Assembly (NCBI GenBank): GCA_015272215.1 | Contig: JACYMD010000078.1 | Location: 62,001 to 126,000 of the forward strand | Direction: 5' to 3' | Length of the DNA stretch: 64,000 bases | Origin: Rivularia sp. T60_A2020_040 | Lineage (GTDB): Bacteria > Cyanobacteriota > Cyanobacteriia > Cyanobacteriales > Nostocaceae | Shown: positions 1-9,136 of the stretch, one piece after another | How the letters are laid out: the number at the start of each line of letters is the position of its first letter | How positions within the stretch are numbered: position 1 is the first letter of the stretch | Translations under genes and position numbers: made by a program | The notes under the pieces: model-generated | Seen by the model: the letters and a program-made list of their open reading frames with translations, nothing else | Databases searched by the model: none | What the model was told of the DNA's origin: nothing

Positions 1-284
1 ATCGTCGTTACTGTCTTAGTAATGATTACGTAAAAACCCGCGATATCGATGATAAACCGTTACTTATGGCACAGGCTTTAAAAGAACTACCCCCCGCAGA
101 AGAGACTTGGATGGTTGGAGATACTGAAGCTGATATCGCTGCGGCTAAAAGGCATGGTGTAAAGTCCATAGCTGTAGAGTGCGGTATTCGCGATCGCGCT
201 CAACTCGAAGCAGATCATCCAGATATGATTGTCAAAAATTTAACAGAAGCGGTGAATGTTTTGCTCAAAGGTTCGCCCTTATAA
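1..284 (+). CDS. HAD-family hydrolase, C-terminal part (truncated by window start)
   Basis: The reading frame is open from base 3 and ends with TAA at 282-284, so the gene begins upstream of the window. The visible 93 residues carry the late HAD motif MVGDTEADIAAAKRHG, where the GD..AD acidic pair binds Mg2+, followed by a GVKSIAVECGIRD segment. This is typical of phosphoglycolate-phosphatase-like HAD proteins, in which a nucleophilic Asp (motif I, outside the window) takes the phosphate. The internal ATG at 66 is not the true start because coding continues in frame upstream (RRYCLSNDYVKTRDIDDKPL). Substrate cannot be told from this fragment. Confidence 0.8.
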   Translation, partial: RRYCLSNDYVKTRDIDDKPLLMAQALKELPPAEETWMVGDTEADIAAAKRHGVKSIAVECGIRDRAQLEADHPDMIVKNLTEAVNVLLKGSPL

Positions 285-363
285 TTTAATATTCAAAAGT
301 AACAATGAAAAAATCGGAAAACAGGGAATTTATAGTCCTATTCCCTATTTTCCCCAATTCAAA

Positions 364-990
364 TTACTTGAGAAAACTACAAATTAGCCACAATAATATA
401 AACGTTACCACCGTAGCAAACTGATTCGTTGTGAAATTAGCCGAATTTAACAGTTCTGTAAGAGAACTAGCTATAAGTCCTCCGATAATTAAACCAACTA
501 TCAAACCTACTAAAGTAAATAAAACCGCTCTACCGAATTTATTTTCCTTGCGATTGAGAAAATAAATGCTTACTCCAACTCCGATTACCAACATTAATTG
601 TAAAACTTGGTCGCCTCCAGTTCGATAAAACAAACTGTTGGCACTCAAACCAAGATACCAAATACCAGGTACAACTATGTCAAGGGTACTAGGTTTATCT
701 ATCATACGTTGCAGCCATGGGGGTGACTGCTTTTTGGTAACTGGACTTAAATCGGGAGTTACCTGCACTCTGGTTTCGGGGAAGCGAATACGTTCGGGTA
801 CTTTAATCTTACCTTCTTGACGCATCCGCAAGCGGTTCATCAGTACGGCATCATAAGCAGCTTCAATAATTTCAATACGCGATGTATCGCCACTATATTG
901 TTCTACTAGACGATTGCGTGTATCTTGAATTTCTTCAAAGCTAGCGTCTTCCGATACCCCAAGTTTTTCGTAGGGATTTTGGTCGCTCAT
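364..990 (-). CDS. CPP1-like / DUF3353 J-like membrane protein
   Basis: A 208-residue protein. Residues 6-70 form a degenerate J-like domain (NPYEKLGVSEDASFEEIQ...) that lacks the HPD tripeptide of true DnaJ proteins. Residues 70-100 are a Pro/Arg-rich linker, and residues 105-208 hold about four hydrophobic segments. This layout matches the cyanobacterial and chloroplast CPP1 family, whose plant member is a holdase for protochlorophyllide oxidoreductase. A chaperone-like role at the thylakoid membrane is known for the family and only inferred here. The gene stands alone on the minus strand. Confidence 0.75.
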   Translation of the reverse strand: MSDQNPYEKLGVSEDASFEEIQDTRNRLVEQYSGDTSRIEIIEAAYDAVLMNRLRMRQEGKIKVPERIRFPETRVQVTPDLSPVTKKQSPPWLQRMIDKPSTLDIVVPGIWYLGLSANSLFYRTGGDQVLQLMLVIGVGVSIYFLNRKENKFGRAVLFTLVGLIVGLIIGGLIASSLTELLNSANFTTNQFATVVTFILLWLICSFLK

Positions 991-1659
991 GGGAGTTAAT
1001 TACTGATTGCGAGGTCGGCAGCAGTTTCTTGGTTAATAAAAACTATTTTATGATTTATTTTAGTAGAAACCAATATTATTACAGTCAATTTTAATAATCT
1101 TACCTAGATTAGGCTATAACAGGAACGGAATTAACACAAGTGATTTTTACTAAAACTCACTTTAACATATCGCAATAACTCCGTGTATCCCCTCATGCCG
1201 TTGAGTCTGAAGGGCTTTACTCTAGAATTTGAGATAAAAACACAAAAAGCGAAGATTTTTCATCAAAAAATTAAATTTTGTGTTTTATGTAAAGTTGTTG
1301 TTTTTCTCCGGAGGGAGGTTTTAATCGATAATCCTCTTTCTTTGTTTTGTGCCGTTTAACCGCATATAGATTTAAAATTGATAGCGTTTAATGACTTTGT
1401 AACTTGAAGTAAACTATTTTCTAGTTTAATCTTCAATTAACACGGTGGCATATTAGATTATGTATCTATAATTGTTAGATACTCTTGTAAACCAAGAAGA
1501 GCATTGTTGTTTTATCCCCAGGGTTGCATGAAAAAGAAAATTTAGGCTCTGATTACCGAAGCCAAGGCATTACACTAGTATGTGTTTGGAATAACGGGTT
1601 AGGAGAGTTTTAGCCTTGTAGATTATTATTGCCCAAAAACGGATATTCGCGTCTAAAAA
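991..1659. other. Intergenic region with an A/T-rich inverted repeat
   Basis: No convincing gene is seen. At 1237-1247 and 1276-1286 there is a perfect 11-base inverted repeat (AAAACACAAAA / TTTTGTGTTTT) with a 28-base AT-rich loop. It could be a terminator or part of a small RNA. The rest is probably the upstream region of the response regulator gene that follows. Confidence 0.4.
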
Positions 1660-1701
1660 ATGCAATCCGTCTGTAAATCCTATGAATTTTTTTGTAAAGT
1701 G

Positions 1702-2430
1702 ATGGTCATGGCTCCTGCTGCCAAGATTCTTGTAGTTGACGACGATCCTGCCGTTAGAAATTTAATTCAACGCTTCTTGATGAAGCAGAGCTATCAAGTG
1801 GAAGCTGCCGAAGATGGCAAAACCGCATTAGCTCTCTTCGAGCAATTTAACCCGGATTTGGTAATTTTAGATGTTAATTTACCAGATGTAATCGGGTTTA
1901 ATCTTTGCCAAGAAATGCAGAGTCGTAACGGTGTTTTTGTTCTCATGCTGACTAGTCGTGCGGATGAAGCCGATAAAATTCGCGGCTTCTCTAAAGGTGC
2001 TGACGACTATCTTACCAAGCCTTTTGGTTTGGGAGAGTTAGAAGTCAGAGTCGCAGCTATTCTGCGCCGTCAGCGCGTTGTAACCACAGCGGAACAGAAA
2101 CGTTTGGTTTTTGAAAAATTGATGATAGACCCTGTGCGAAGAGAAGTTTCACTCAATAATCTACCAGTTCCTTTAACTGCGTTGGAGTTTGATTTACTGC
2201 ATTTCCTAGCCAGTCATCCCGGTAGAGTTTGGCGACGTGCTGAACTTATCCAAGAGGTATGGGATTATGAATATGTTGGCGACCAAAGGGTTGTAGACGT
2301 ACATATCGGTCAAATTCGTAAAAAGATTGAAGCTGATGCTGCCCAGCCTGCATTGATTCAGACGGTGCGTGGTGTTGGCTATAAATTTGAATGCCCAGCT
2401 CCAGATCAGCAGCCTGATAAAGTAGTTTAA
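1702..2430 (+). CDS. OmpR/PhoB-type two-component response regulator
   Basis: About 242 residues from the ATG at 1702. In-frame ATGs at 1660 and 1708 are alternatives; 1702 or 1708 puts the receiver domain at the normal distance from the N-terminus. The receiver domain (KILVVDDDPAVRNL) has the acidic pair DD, the phospho-acceptor Asp in LVILDVNLP, the Thr/Ser in MLTSRAD and the Lys in YLTKPF. The C-terminal half is a winged-helix DNA-binding domain (ALEFDLLHFLASHPGRVWRRAELIQEVW, VDVHIGQIRKKIE, IQTVRGVGYKFE). No kinase gene is adjacent, so the stimulus is unknown. I could not assign it to RpaA, RpaB or ManR from the sequence alone. Confidence 0.85.
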   Translation: MVMAPAAKILVVDDDPAVRNLIQRFLMKQSYQVEAAEDGKTALALFEQFNPDLVILDVNLPDVIGFNLCQEMQSRNGVFVLMLTSRADEADKIRGFSKGADDYLTKPFGLGELEVRVAAILRRQRVVTTAEQKRLVFEKLMIDPVRREVSLNNLPVPLTALEFDLLHFLASHPGRVWRRAELIQEVWDYEYVGDQRVVDVHIGQIRKKIEADAAQPALIQTVRGVGYKFECPAPDQQPDKVV

Positions 2431-2436
2431 TGTAAC

Positions 2437-2456
2437 AGGAGGTCAAACCTCCTTTT
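2437..2456 (+). terminator. Rho-independent terminator of the response regulator gene
   Basis: Seven bases after the stop codon, AGGAGG (2437-2442) and CCTCCT (2448-2453) form a 6-bp stem with a TCAAA loop followed by TTT. A second possible terminator, ATCCTC (2640-2645) with GAGGAT (2652-2657) and a long T run, lies 200 bases further on. Confidence 0.6.
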
Positions 2457-2459
2457 ACG

Positions 2460-3012
2460 TATTTTTAACTCTCAATCAGTTTAAAGATGACAAATTTAAT
2501 TACATCAAGATGTCAATCATAACGGGAAAACCAACAATACATTCTTGATAAATGTGTTGAATCTATTTGATTTTTAGCTTTCTCTGTTTAATAATTTTTT
2601 ATTTTAAAGAAAAATTTAAACCTTAAAGTTTTATAATTAATCCTCTTTTCGGAGGATATTTTTTTATTGATATTTTTTAGATATTATTACTTAAATTTCT
2701 TCAGCGAGGATTTTTAATCAAAAAAATATAATCAAAAAAATGTTTTTTATTTTTACTTGAGTCTATAGCTGTAATTAAATAATAACATCCCTTGATATTA
2801 GCACCCAACTATGATAAAGAAATATTTTTACAAGTATTTCCCTTTTAGTTGTGTGCCATGAAGGGACATATCGACGATTACTTAATTACTAACTTAATTG
2901 CTATTACAACATCAAGCAAATAAATCACCGATTAAAAAGCAGCTAAATCGTTTGTCTCACGAGACTTTACACTTTTTTACAAAGCTGCCTTCTGAATTTA
3001 TGCCTTTATGTA
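2460..3012. other. AT-rich intergenic region
   Basis: Very AT-rich. Apart from the T-rich hairpin at 2640-2665 I see nothing that can be supported. A plus-strand frame at 2898-3107 overlaps the minus-strand DUF2811 gene and has no protein-like character. Confidence 0.4.
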
Positions 3013-3210
3013 CTAAAAATTTTGAAACAACGTTTCTAAATAAACGCGGGCTGCACGGCGATCGCTATCTCCATTTTGAAGTAGAAACAAAGACAGAGCG
3101 GCTGTGAGTACTCGGTCTTGGTTCCAATCTGGATGTGTTTCTAAGTAATTTTTCAAGGATTCGTGAAGTGTTTCGGGGACTTGTGCTGCGAGACTAATTG
3201 TAGCGTTCAT
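3013..3210 (-). CDS. DUF2811 family small protein
   Basis: A 65-residue protein: MNATISLAAQVPETLHE..., then LETHPDWNQDRVLTAALSLF, then AARVYLETLF. This follows the pattern of the cyanobacterial DUF2811 family, whose function is unknown. Its short length and helical, CopG-like look suggest, without proof, a ribbon-helix-helix-type protein. A GGAGAAG ribosome site lies 5 bases upstream of the ATG. The start overlaps the stop of a small upstream frame (3207-3317) by an ATGA junction. Confidence 0.7.
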   Translation of the reverse strand: MNATISLAAQVPETLHESLKNYLETHPDWNQDRVLTAALSLFLLQNGDSDRRAARVYLETLFQNF

Positions 3211-3317
3211 AATTCTTCTCCTAAAATCGGGCTATCAAAAGGGATTTTGAGCGGACAAAGACCTTTATCGTCACCATACAAAGCCCAAAGAACATTGTTG
3301 TCTAAAGGTGTTGGCAA
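3207..3317 (-). CDS. Possible 36-residue leader ORF coupled to the DUF2811 gene
   Basis: A minus-strand frame reads MPTPLDNNVLWALYGDDKGL, then CPLKIPFDSPILGEEL, and stops with TGA overlapping the ATG of the DUF2811 gene. The peptide has a natural amino-acid balance and the ATGA overlap suggests translational coupling. The only start is TTG at 3317, with no clear ribosome site, and an in-frame stop lies just upstream. It could also be the end of a decayed gene. Confidence 0.35.
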   Translation of the reverse strand: MPTPLDNNVLWALYGDDKGLCPLKIPFDSPILGEEL

Positions 3318-4067
3318 ACTGTAGTATTACATTCAATACTTGGGTTGACGAAAAAATCTTGTCGCATCATTTTGCGCTAAAGGGGGGTAGGTTTGTCAAT
3401 GCTGCGAAATGTTACAAATCTCGGTATAAAATTTTCTGCTTCACGGAATAATCAAGCTTAGATGCTCTATATTGTTACAACACTTAATAATAACTCAGTC
3501 CTTGTAAGTCTTTGCTGTTACTGTCCAACAATCCCCAACAATATCTTCTAAACCCTGTTTAAACGTCAAAAACCTGTGGAGAACTCCTTAAAAGTCTGTG
3601 GAAATCATGTGGAATCGGTGAGGAAAATTCTCGTTAATAATAAGAATTACAAAAAAATTGCCCCCTTACTCCTTTCTTCTCTGTAAAGACCTTTCTCCGC
3701 AACTACTTAACGAGTATTGTCTTTAAATTTTAATTTATGAAATTTTAATTTTCGATTTTAATCAGTAACCTTAGTATCGCTTTGTGATGTATAAATTTTT
3801 TCAAAAGAATATTAACTATAACTATTGAGTTGGCGGCGGATTCGTAGTACAATTTTTACAATGGGAATGTTGCTTCAAATATTATTTTCGTCAATATTTC
3901 CATTATAAAAATTATATCATTCGACCGGAAAAAAATCTACCCCCGGCAGAGAAAAAAATTCGCGCGGGGAGAAAAATAAAAAAAATGAATGGAGGATAAG
4001 AGCCTTGAATCAAAAATAAGCGATGATTCAAAGCTATTTAAACAAGCATGACAAATCGTAACAGATA
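3318..4067. other. 750-base intergenic region
   Basis: No gene is seen. Three same-strand TGTGGA motifs (3575, 3597 and 3608) resemble partial DnaA boxes. They are weak and lack the full TGTGGAAAA or TTATCCACA form. The rest is AT-rich with no strong hairpin. Confidence 0.35.
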
Positions 4068-4715
4068 TTACTTGCGACGTTCTTGCAACTTGCGATAAAC
4101 AGATTTTAAATCAACATGATGATGAGCCAAAGCGACTAAAGTGTGATACAGCAAATCAGCAACCTCGCCAGCGATGGCATCTGCATCGTCATCCTTGCAA
4201 GCCATAACGACTTCAGCGGATTCTTCACCAATTTTTTTTAAAATCTTGTTATCGCCACCTTCAAATAACTTGCAAGTGTAAGAATCGTCAGTAGGATTAT
4301 CCCGTCGGTGAGAGATGACATTAAATAACTGTGACAAAGTATCAGCAGGAGGAGGAATAATTTTGCTGTCAACCTGATGAAAACAACTTCTTTCGCCGGT
4401 ATGACAAGCAATATCTCCCACTTGTTCTACACCAATTAAAAGAGCATCACTATCGCAGTCGTAGCGGAGACTATGCACCACTTGAATATGTCCACTCGTG
4501 GCACCCTTATGCCATAATTCTTGACGAGAACGGCTCCAAAACCAAGTTTCACCAGAGTCCAAAGTCTTGATTAAAGATTCTTGGTTCATCCACGCCATCA
4601 TTAAAACAGTGCCATCTAAATAATCTTGGACTATAGCTGGCACCAAACCTCGTTCATCGTAGCGAATTTTGTCAACGGGGATGTTGTTTTGCGAATCTGT
4701 TACAGAAAGAAACAT
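4068..4715 (-). CDS. hisI: Bifunctional phosphoribosyl-AMP cyclohydrolase / phosphoribosyl-ATP diphosphatase
   Basis: This 215-residue HisIE fusion performs steps 2 and 3 of histidine biosynthesis. Residues 1-115 are the cyclohydrolase domain, with [19 protein letters not shown] and the metal-binding stretch YDCDSDALL and CHTGERSCF. Residues 125-215 are the PRA-PH diphosphatase domain ([20 protein letters not shown], then [23 protein letters not shown]). The length is normal for the fused enzyme. It stands alone; the other his genes are not in the window. Confidence 0.95.
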   Translation of the reverse strand: MFLSVTDSQNNIPVDKIRYDERGLVPAIVQDYLDGTVLMMAWMNQESLIKTLDSGETWFWSRSRQELWHKGATSGHIQVVHSLRYDCDSDALLIGVEQVGDIACHTGERSCFHQVDSKIIPPPADTLSQLFNVISHRRDNPTDDSYTCKLFEGGDNKILKKIGEESAEVVMACKDDDADAIAGEVADLLYHTLVALAHHHVDLKSVYRKLQERRK

Positions 4716-5016
4716 ACCGCCCTTTAGTAAGAATGATTGATAAATTCACGATATCATTCTGTATGGTATATCTTAATAGGATGTTTTTCTTTATGCTAAT
4801 TGATCAGTCGAGTTAAAAGCCACCTCGTATACATCCTGAACAGTTAACTAATAGCGATCGCGAATTTCAATACAACAAATCCCGATTTGATTTACATAAC
4901 ATACTGTTATTTTTTTGGGAACGCTAAGCCTGGCTGCTTTACTACGATGTAAGTTTGAACCAGTATTAGCCCTTATCCGAAAATAGACCATTATAACCAC
5001 ACTTTAGGAGACAGCC

Positions 5017-6315
5017 TTGGTAAATACAACGATTAAAACTACCAAATCACAAGAAATCTTTGCAGCAGCTCAAAGCTTGATGCCCGGAGGAGTTAATTCT
5101 CCCGTGCGTGCGTTTAAATCTGTAGGCGGACAACCGATTGTTTTTGACCGAGTAAAAGGCGCGTATATTTGGGATGTGGATGGTAACGAATACATTGACT
5201 ATGTTGGTACTTGGGGTCCGGCAATTTGCGGTCATGCCAACCCTGAAGTAATTGCGGCTTTACATTCGGCTCTGGAAAAAGGTACCAGCTTTGGCGCTCC
5301 TTCGATACTCGAAAATGTCTTAGCGGAAATGGTGATCGATGCTGTCCCCAGTATTGAAATGGTAAGATTTGTTAACTCTGGAACAGAAGCTTGTATGGCT
5401 GTGTTAAGGCTGATGCGAGCTTTTACCAAACGAGATAAAATAATCAAATTTGAAGGCTGTTACCACGGTCACGCGGATATGTTTTTGGTGAAAGCGGGTT
5501 CTGGAGTTGCAACTTTGGGTTTACCCGACTCTCCGGGAGTTCCCAAATCTGTTACTAGCGATACTCTAACCGCACCCTTCAATGACCTCGAAGCTGTAAA
5601 AGTATTATTTGAACAAAACCGCGACCAAATTGCTGGCGTAATTTTAGAACCAGTGGTAGGAAATGCTGGTTTTGTGACTCCGGATGCTGGATTTTTGGAA
5701 GGACTCCGCGAACTCACTCACGAACACGGTGCATTATTAGTATTTGATGAAGTAATGACGGGTTTCCGTATTTCCTATGGTGGCGCTCAAGAAAAGTTTG
5801 GCGTGACTCCAGATTTAACTACTTTAGGTAAAATTATCGGCGGTGGTTTACCTGTAGGAGCTTACGGCGGTCGTCGAGATATTATGTCTATGGTTGCACC
5901 CGCAGGACCAATGTATCAAGCCGGAACCCTCAGTGGTAATCCTTTGGCAATGACTGCCGGAATTAAAACATTAGAATTGCTGCAAAAGCCTGGTACTTAC
6001 GACTACTTAGAACAAATTACCAAAAAGTTAGCGGATGGCTTATTGCAAGTCGCTCGCGAAACTGGTCATGATGCTTGTGGTGGTAATATCAGCGGGATGT
6101 TTGGAATGTTCTTCACCAGCGGTCCGGTTCATAATTATGAAGATGCGAAAGCTTCGGACACTGCAAAGTTTGGACGCTTCCATCGCGGGATGTTGGAACA
6201 CGGTATCTACTTAGCACCTTCTCAATTTGAAGCTGGATTTACTTCTATAGCTCACACCCAAGAAGATATTGAACGAACTTTGCAAGCTGCACGAAATGTG
6301 ATGTCTAGCTTGTAA
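5017..6315 (+). CDS. hemL: Glutamate-1-semialdehyde 2,1-aminomutase
   Basis: This 432-residue PLP enzyme makes 5-aminolevulinate, the precursor of chlorophyll, haem and phycobilins. The N-terminus [18 protein letters not shown], the phosphate-binding NSGTEACM, the Asp of [12 protein letters not shown] and the PLP lysine K272 in [18 protein letters not shown] are all intact. The start is TTG at 5017, placed 6 bases after an AGGAG ribosome site (5006-5010). A TTG start may lower expression. The 300-base upstream gap shows no other gene. Confidence 0.96.
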   Translation: MVNTTIKTTKSQEIFAAAQSLMPGGVNSPVRAFKSVGGQPIVFDRVKGAYIWDVDGNEYIDYVGTWGPAICGHANPEVIAALHSALEKGTSFGAPSILENVLAEMVIDAVPSIEMVRFVNSGTEACMAVLRLMRAFTKRDKIIKFEGCYHGHADMFLVKAGSGVATLGLPDSPGVPKSVTSDTLTAPFNDLEAVKVLFEQNRDQIAGVILEPVVGNAGFVTPDAGFLEGLRELTHEHGALLVFDEVMTGFRISYGGAQEKFGVTPDLTTLGKIIGGGLPVGAYGGRRDIMSMVAPAGPMYQAGTLSGNPLAMTAGIKTLELLQKPGTYDYLEQITKKLADGLLQVARETGHDACGGNISGMFGMFFTSGPVHNYEDAKASDTAKFGRFHRGMLEHGIYLAPSQFEAGFTSIAHTQEDIERTLQAARNVMSSL

Positions 6316-6332
6316 ACACAAATTTAATTTGA

Positions 6333-6364
6333 TCAATCCCGGCTTATTTTTGAGACGGGATTGA
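6333..6364. terminator. Bidirectional terminator between hemL and the metallothionein gene
   Basis: TCAATCCCG (6333-6341) pairs with CGGGATTGA (6356-6364), a perfect 9-bp stem with a 14-base loop, followed by a T-rich stretch. It sits between two convergent genes and can serve both. Confidence 0.75.
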
Positions 6365-6389
6365 ACTTTTTACCAAAAATTTAACTCGA

Positions 6390-6557
6390 TTAATTACAAC
6401 CGCAGCCACTGTGTCCACAACCTTTCATGGTTTTATGACCTTCAGCGCAAGCCTCGGAGCAATAGTATTGACCATCTTTATTGACTGCATTTTCAACACT
6501 GACAATACACAAACATTTTTCGCAAGCACATTTCATTAAATCTACGGTAGTTGTCAT
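6390..6557 (-). CDS. smtA: SmtA-type bacterial metallothionein
   Basis: A short 55-residue gene. The protein begins MTTTVDLMKCACEKCLCIVS and ends with GCGHSGCGCN. It has nine cysteines (10, 12, 15, 17, 33, 37, 47, 52, 54) and two histidines (41, 49), the same number and nearly the same spacing as SmtA/BmtA, which bind a Zn4Cys9His2 cluster. The central YYCSEACAEGH is the zinc-finger-like part of the family. A probable role is zinc (and cadmium) buffering in the cytoplasm. An AAGGA ribosome site precedes the ATG. The smtB repressor gene usually found next to it is not adjacent. Confidence 0.93.
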   Translation of the reverse strand: MTTTVDLMKCACEKCLCIVSVENAVNKDGQYYCSEACAEGHKTMKGCGHSGCGCN

Positions 6558-6609
6558 TTTTCCTTAGCCTCCGGAAAATACTTTTTAATTACAAATATTT
6601 CAAAACAAT

Positions 6610-6642
6610 TGAACATCTGTTCACATGAATAATAGCATAGTT
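6610..6642 (-). promoter_or_regulatory. Promoter and probable SmtB-type operator of the metallothionein gene
   Basis: TGAACATCTGTTCA (6610-6623) is a perfect 6-2-6 palindrome, overlapped by a second one, TTCACATGAA (6620-6629). The TGAA/TTCA half-sites are those of ArsR/SmtB-family operators. On the minus strand an extended -10 (TGCTATTAT, about 6629-6637) lies just upstream, so the palindrome would cover the transcription start, as in smtA. The match is by eye. Confidence 0.6.
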
Positions 6643-6875
6643 TTTGATGGATGGATGAAACCGATAAAGACTGTAGTTTTGTTTTAATATTCCGATTTCA
6701 TCGCACACCAGTTAAAAAACCAGTATATATACGGAGAATTAATCAAATAAATACGTAAGTTTAGAAACTCTTCAAAACTAAATCAGCAATTTACACCTGG
6801 CATCCCCGAATACATCTGTTGATAATAAAAATAGAGTAATTACTCACCGTTATTTTTGTAGCGAGTTGACAGTGC

Positions 6876-8492
6876 ATGAGCTACTGTTTAAATCCGAACT
6901 GTCTCAATCCTGAAAACCTGCCATTTAGTGAAAGATGCCAATCTTGTGGAGCGCGAATTATGTTGCGCGATCGCTACCGAGTCACCAAATCTTTGGGTCA
7001 AGGTGGCTTTGGAGCGACTTTTCTGGCACAAGATGAAGCTTTGCCGGGGGAACCGAGTTGCGTAATCAAGCAACTACGTCCTTCGGGAACTGCACCTCAT
7101 GTTTTACAAATGGCACGGGAATTATTTGAGCGAGAAGCCGCCACCCTAGGCAAGATTGGGAATCATCCCCAAGTTCCACGTTTACTAGACTATTTTGAAG
7201 ACCGGGAAAATTTTTATTTAATTCAAGAATATGTCCACGGTTCAACTATACAGCAGGAGGTGAAACGCAACGGAATATTAGGTGAAGTAGGAGTCAAGCA
7301 GTTTCTAAGTGAAATCTTACCATTACTGCAATACATCCATTCCCAAAAAGTGATTCACCGCGATATTAAACCCGCTAACTTGATTCGTCGCGCTCAAGAT
7401 TTAAGATTAGTGATGATTGATTTTGGTGCTGTGAAAAATCAAGTTAGTCAGACAGCAGCGATGCAATCGGGACAAACAGCATTAACTGCCTATGCTATTG
7501 GTACTCCTGGTTTTGCGCCTCCAGAGCAAATGGCGATGCGTCCGGTTTACGCTAGCGATATTTATGCTTTGGGTATTACGTGTATATACTTACTGACTGG
7601 AAAATCTCCCAAGGATTTGGAATATAATCCCGCGACGGGTGAGGTGATGTGGCAACATCTTGTACATTTAAGCGATCACTTTGTACAAGTCCTAACAAAG
7701 ATGATGGATGTCTCTGTTCGTAACCGTTACCAGTCAGCGGAGGAAGTTCTCAGAGCGATGGAGATGGAGCCTTATCTTGATAGTTTGGCTTCTGGTTTAG
7801 CTGTTCCATCAAACCTTGTTGGCAGTCAGAAAACTTCCACTGGTTTTGATGATTCTAGTACGAATAGCAACAATTCCTCGACTAATTTCTCTAGTGCCGG
7901 AGTAGCTCAAGTTGCAGCAGCTATTCGAGCAAGAAAAGCTAAAGCGGCTTCTGGTAATACTTTAACAACCCGAAGTGTTAACAGGGGTGTAGTGACATCC
8001 AAAACAGCAGCTTCTATCTCGGATTCGACTAAATCTTCTGCTTATAAATCAAATCCAGAGCGTCGCTTAAATTCTGAAAGCTTACTAGCTGCTTACTTGA
8101 AGGGCAGGAGGGATTTTGCTTCGCACAATTTAAGTTTGCTAAACCTCCAAGGCTCGGATTTATCAGAAACAAATTTTCATTCTTCTAAGCTGGAAAAAGC
8201 TAACTTACAAGGCACAAATCTTTACAATAGCGATTTTGGAAGAGCTAATTTAAACAAAGCTAATCTTAAAGATACTAATTTAAGTAAAGCTTATTTCAAT
8301 CATGCTGATTTGGAATCGGCAGACCTCCGAGGTGCAGACCTCAGTTATGCTCATCTAAGTAATGCTAATCTTCGTGGAGCTAATTTGTGTGGTGCGAATC
8401 TTACTGGAGCTAAAATTTCTCCAGAACAGTTAGCATTAGCTAAAACTAACTGGATGACTATACGTCCTAACGGTAGAAGAGGTTTATTGTGA
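6876..8492 (+). CDS. Serine/threonine protein kinase with Cys motif and pentapeptide repeats (SpkB-like)
   Basis: The protein has 538 residues. Residues 4-24 form a Cys motif (C4, C9, C21, C24) like a small zinc ribbon. Residues 33-300 are a Hanks-type kinase with the glycine loop GQGGFG, catalytic HRDIKPANLI, a DFG and PPEQM in place of APE. After a Ser/Thr/Asn-rich linker (about 310-400), residues 415-520 are A(D/N)LXX pentapeptide repeats. Synechocystis SpkB has the same three-part layout and is linked to oxidative-stress resistance; that role is an inference here. No transmembrane segment is seen. An FHA protein, a possible phosphothreonine reader, follows 650 bases downstream. Confidence 0.88.
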   Translation: MSYCLNPNCLNPENLPFSERCQSCGARIMLRDRYRVTKSLGQGGFGATFLAQDEALPGEPSCVIKQLRPSGTAPHVLQMARELFEREAATLGKIGNHPQVPRLLDYFEDRENFYLIQEYVHGSTIQQEVKRNGILGEVGVKQFLSEILPLLQYIHSQKVIHRDIKPANLIRRAQDLRLVMIDFGAVKNQVSQTAAMQSGQTALTAYAIGTPGFAPPEQMAMRPVYASDIYALGITCIYLLTGKSPKDLEYNPATGEVMWQHLVHLSDHFVQVLTKMMDVSVRNRYQSAEEVLRAMEMEPYLDSLASGLAVPSNLVGSQKTSTGFDDSSTNSNNSSTNFSSAGVAQVAAAIRARKAKAASGNTLTTRSVNRGVVTSKTAASISDSTKSSAYKSNPERRLNSESLLAAYLKGRRDFASHNLSLLNLQGSDLSETNFHSSKLEKANLQGTNLYNSDFGRANLNKANLKDTNLSKAYFNHADLESADLRGADLSYAHLSNANLRGANLCGANLTGAKISPEQLALAKTNWMTIRPNGRRGLL

Positions 8493-9136
8493 TTTAAGAC
8501 AAAAATTGATAAACATTTCTGAGTTCTACCTAATTTTATTTAATGCTTCAATCATCATAAACCTTAATATATTAACCTTTAATAAAACAGGCGAAAATTT
8601 TAGCGTTGAAATAATAATCCTCAAGACGAGGAAAACAGCTCCAAATCATCATATCAATATCGCTATATTTGGAATGGGAGTGGGTTGTTTGAAAATTCTT
8701 CAAGGATTTTCTACAAGCAAATAAATAGACGCTCCGCAAATAAAAAATTTTTAAGTGCATAATAAAAGATTCCTCTACAGTTCCTTTAATTTTAAGATTG
8801 CTGTAGAGGAATCTTTTATTTAAACAAGCTTCTATACTAAGGTTGATACTTTTTAAAAGCTTAAGATATTTTTAATAAATAATCTTCTTATTATGTGCAT
8901 AAAAAAATGTACAATATAAGACTAAGTAAATAAAGGTTAAAATTATTAAATAAAAGTTTCATAATGTTGCGCGAAAATGCAGATGTTAGCAAAAGCGGTA
9001 GTGTTCTTTTCGCTACTGGGGTTAAGGTAATCTATTCTACTTCAAAACAACTCAGTGCGCCTGGAATCTCAGTAAAGATATGTATGGAAACCGATATAAT
9101 TAGCTGTCCCTGATTGTAGGCTGAGACTAAATAGTT
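8493..9136. other. Intergenic region between kinase and FHA genes
   Basis: Two short overlapping frames on opposite strands (8506-8724 and 8572-8760) look like chance. The region holds a perfect 20-bp inverted repeat, listed separately, and an AT-rich leader before the FHA gene. Confidence 0.4.
8761..8820. terminator. Perfect 20-bp inverted repeat, probable bidirectional terminator
   Basis: Bases 8761-8780 (AATAAAAGATTCCTCTACAG) and 8801-8820 are exact reverse complements separated by 20 bases. The A-rich left end and T-rich right end give a U-tract on both strands. It lies 270 bases after the kinase stop, unusually far, so it may end a small transcript or be a dispersed palindromic element. 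Confidence 0.7.

Noticed and set aside
2898-3107. Plus-strand frame overlapping the DUF2811 gene
   Set aside because: The opposite strand encodes a recognisable family; this frame is its shadow plus AT-rich leader.
3575-3616. Three TGTGGA motifs in a row, possible DnaA boxes and replication origin
   Set aside because: None matches the full nine-base box, and no dnaA, dnaN or strong AT-unwinding cluster with more boxes is next to them.
8506-8760. Two overlapping small frames on opposite strands
   Set aside because: Neither has a ribosome site or protein-like features; one is probably chance and the other its mirror.
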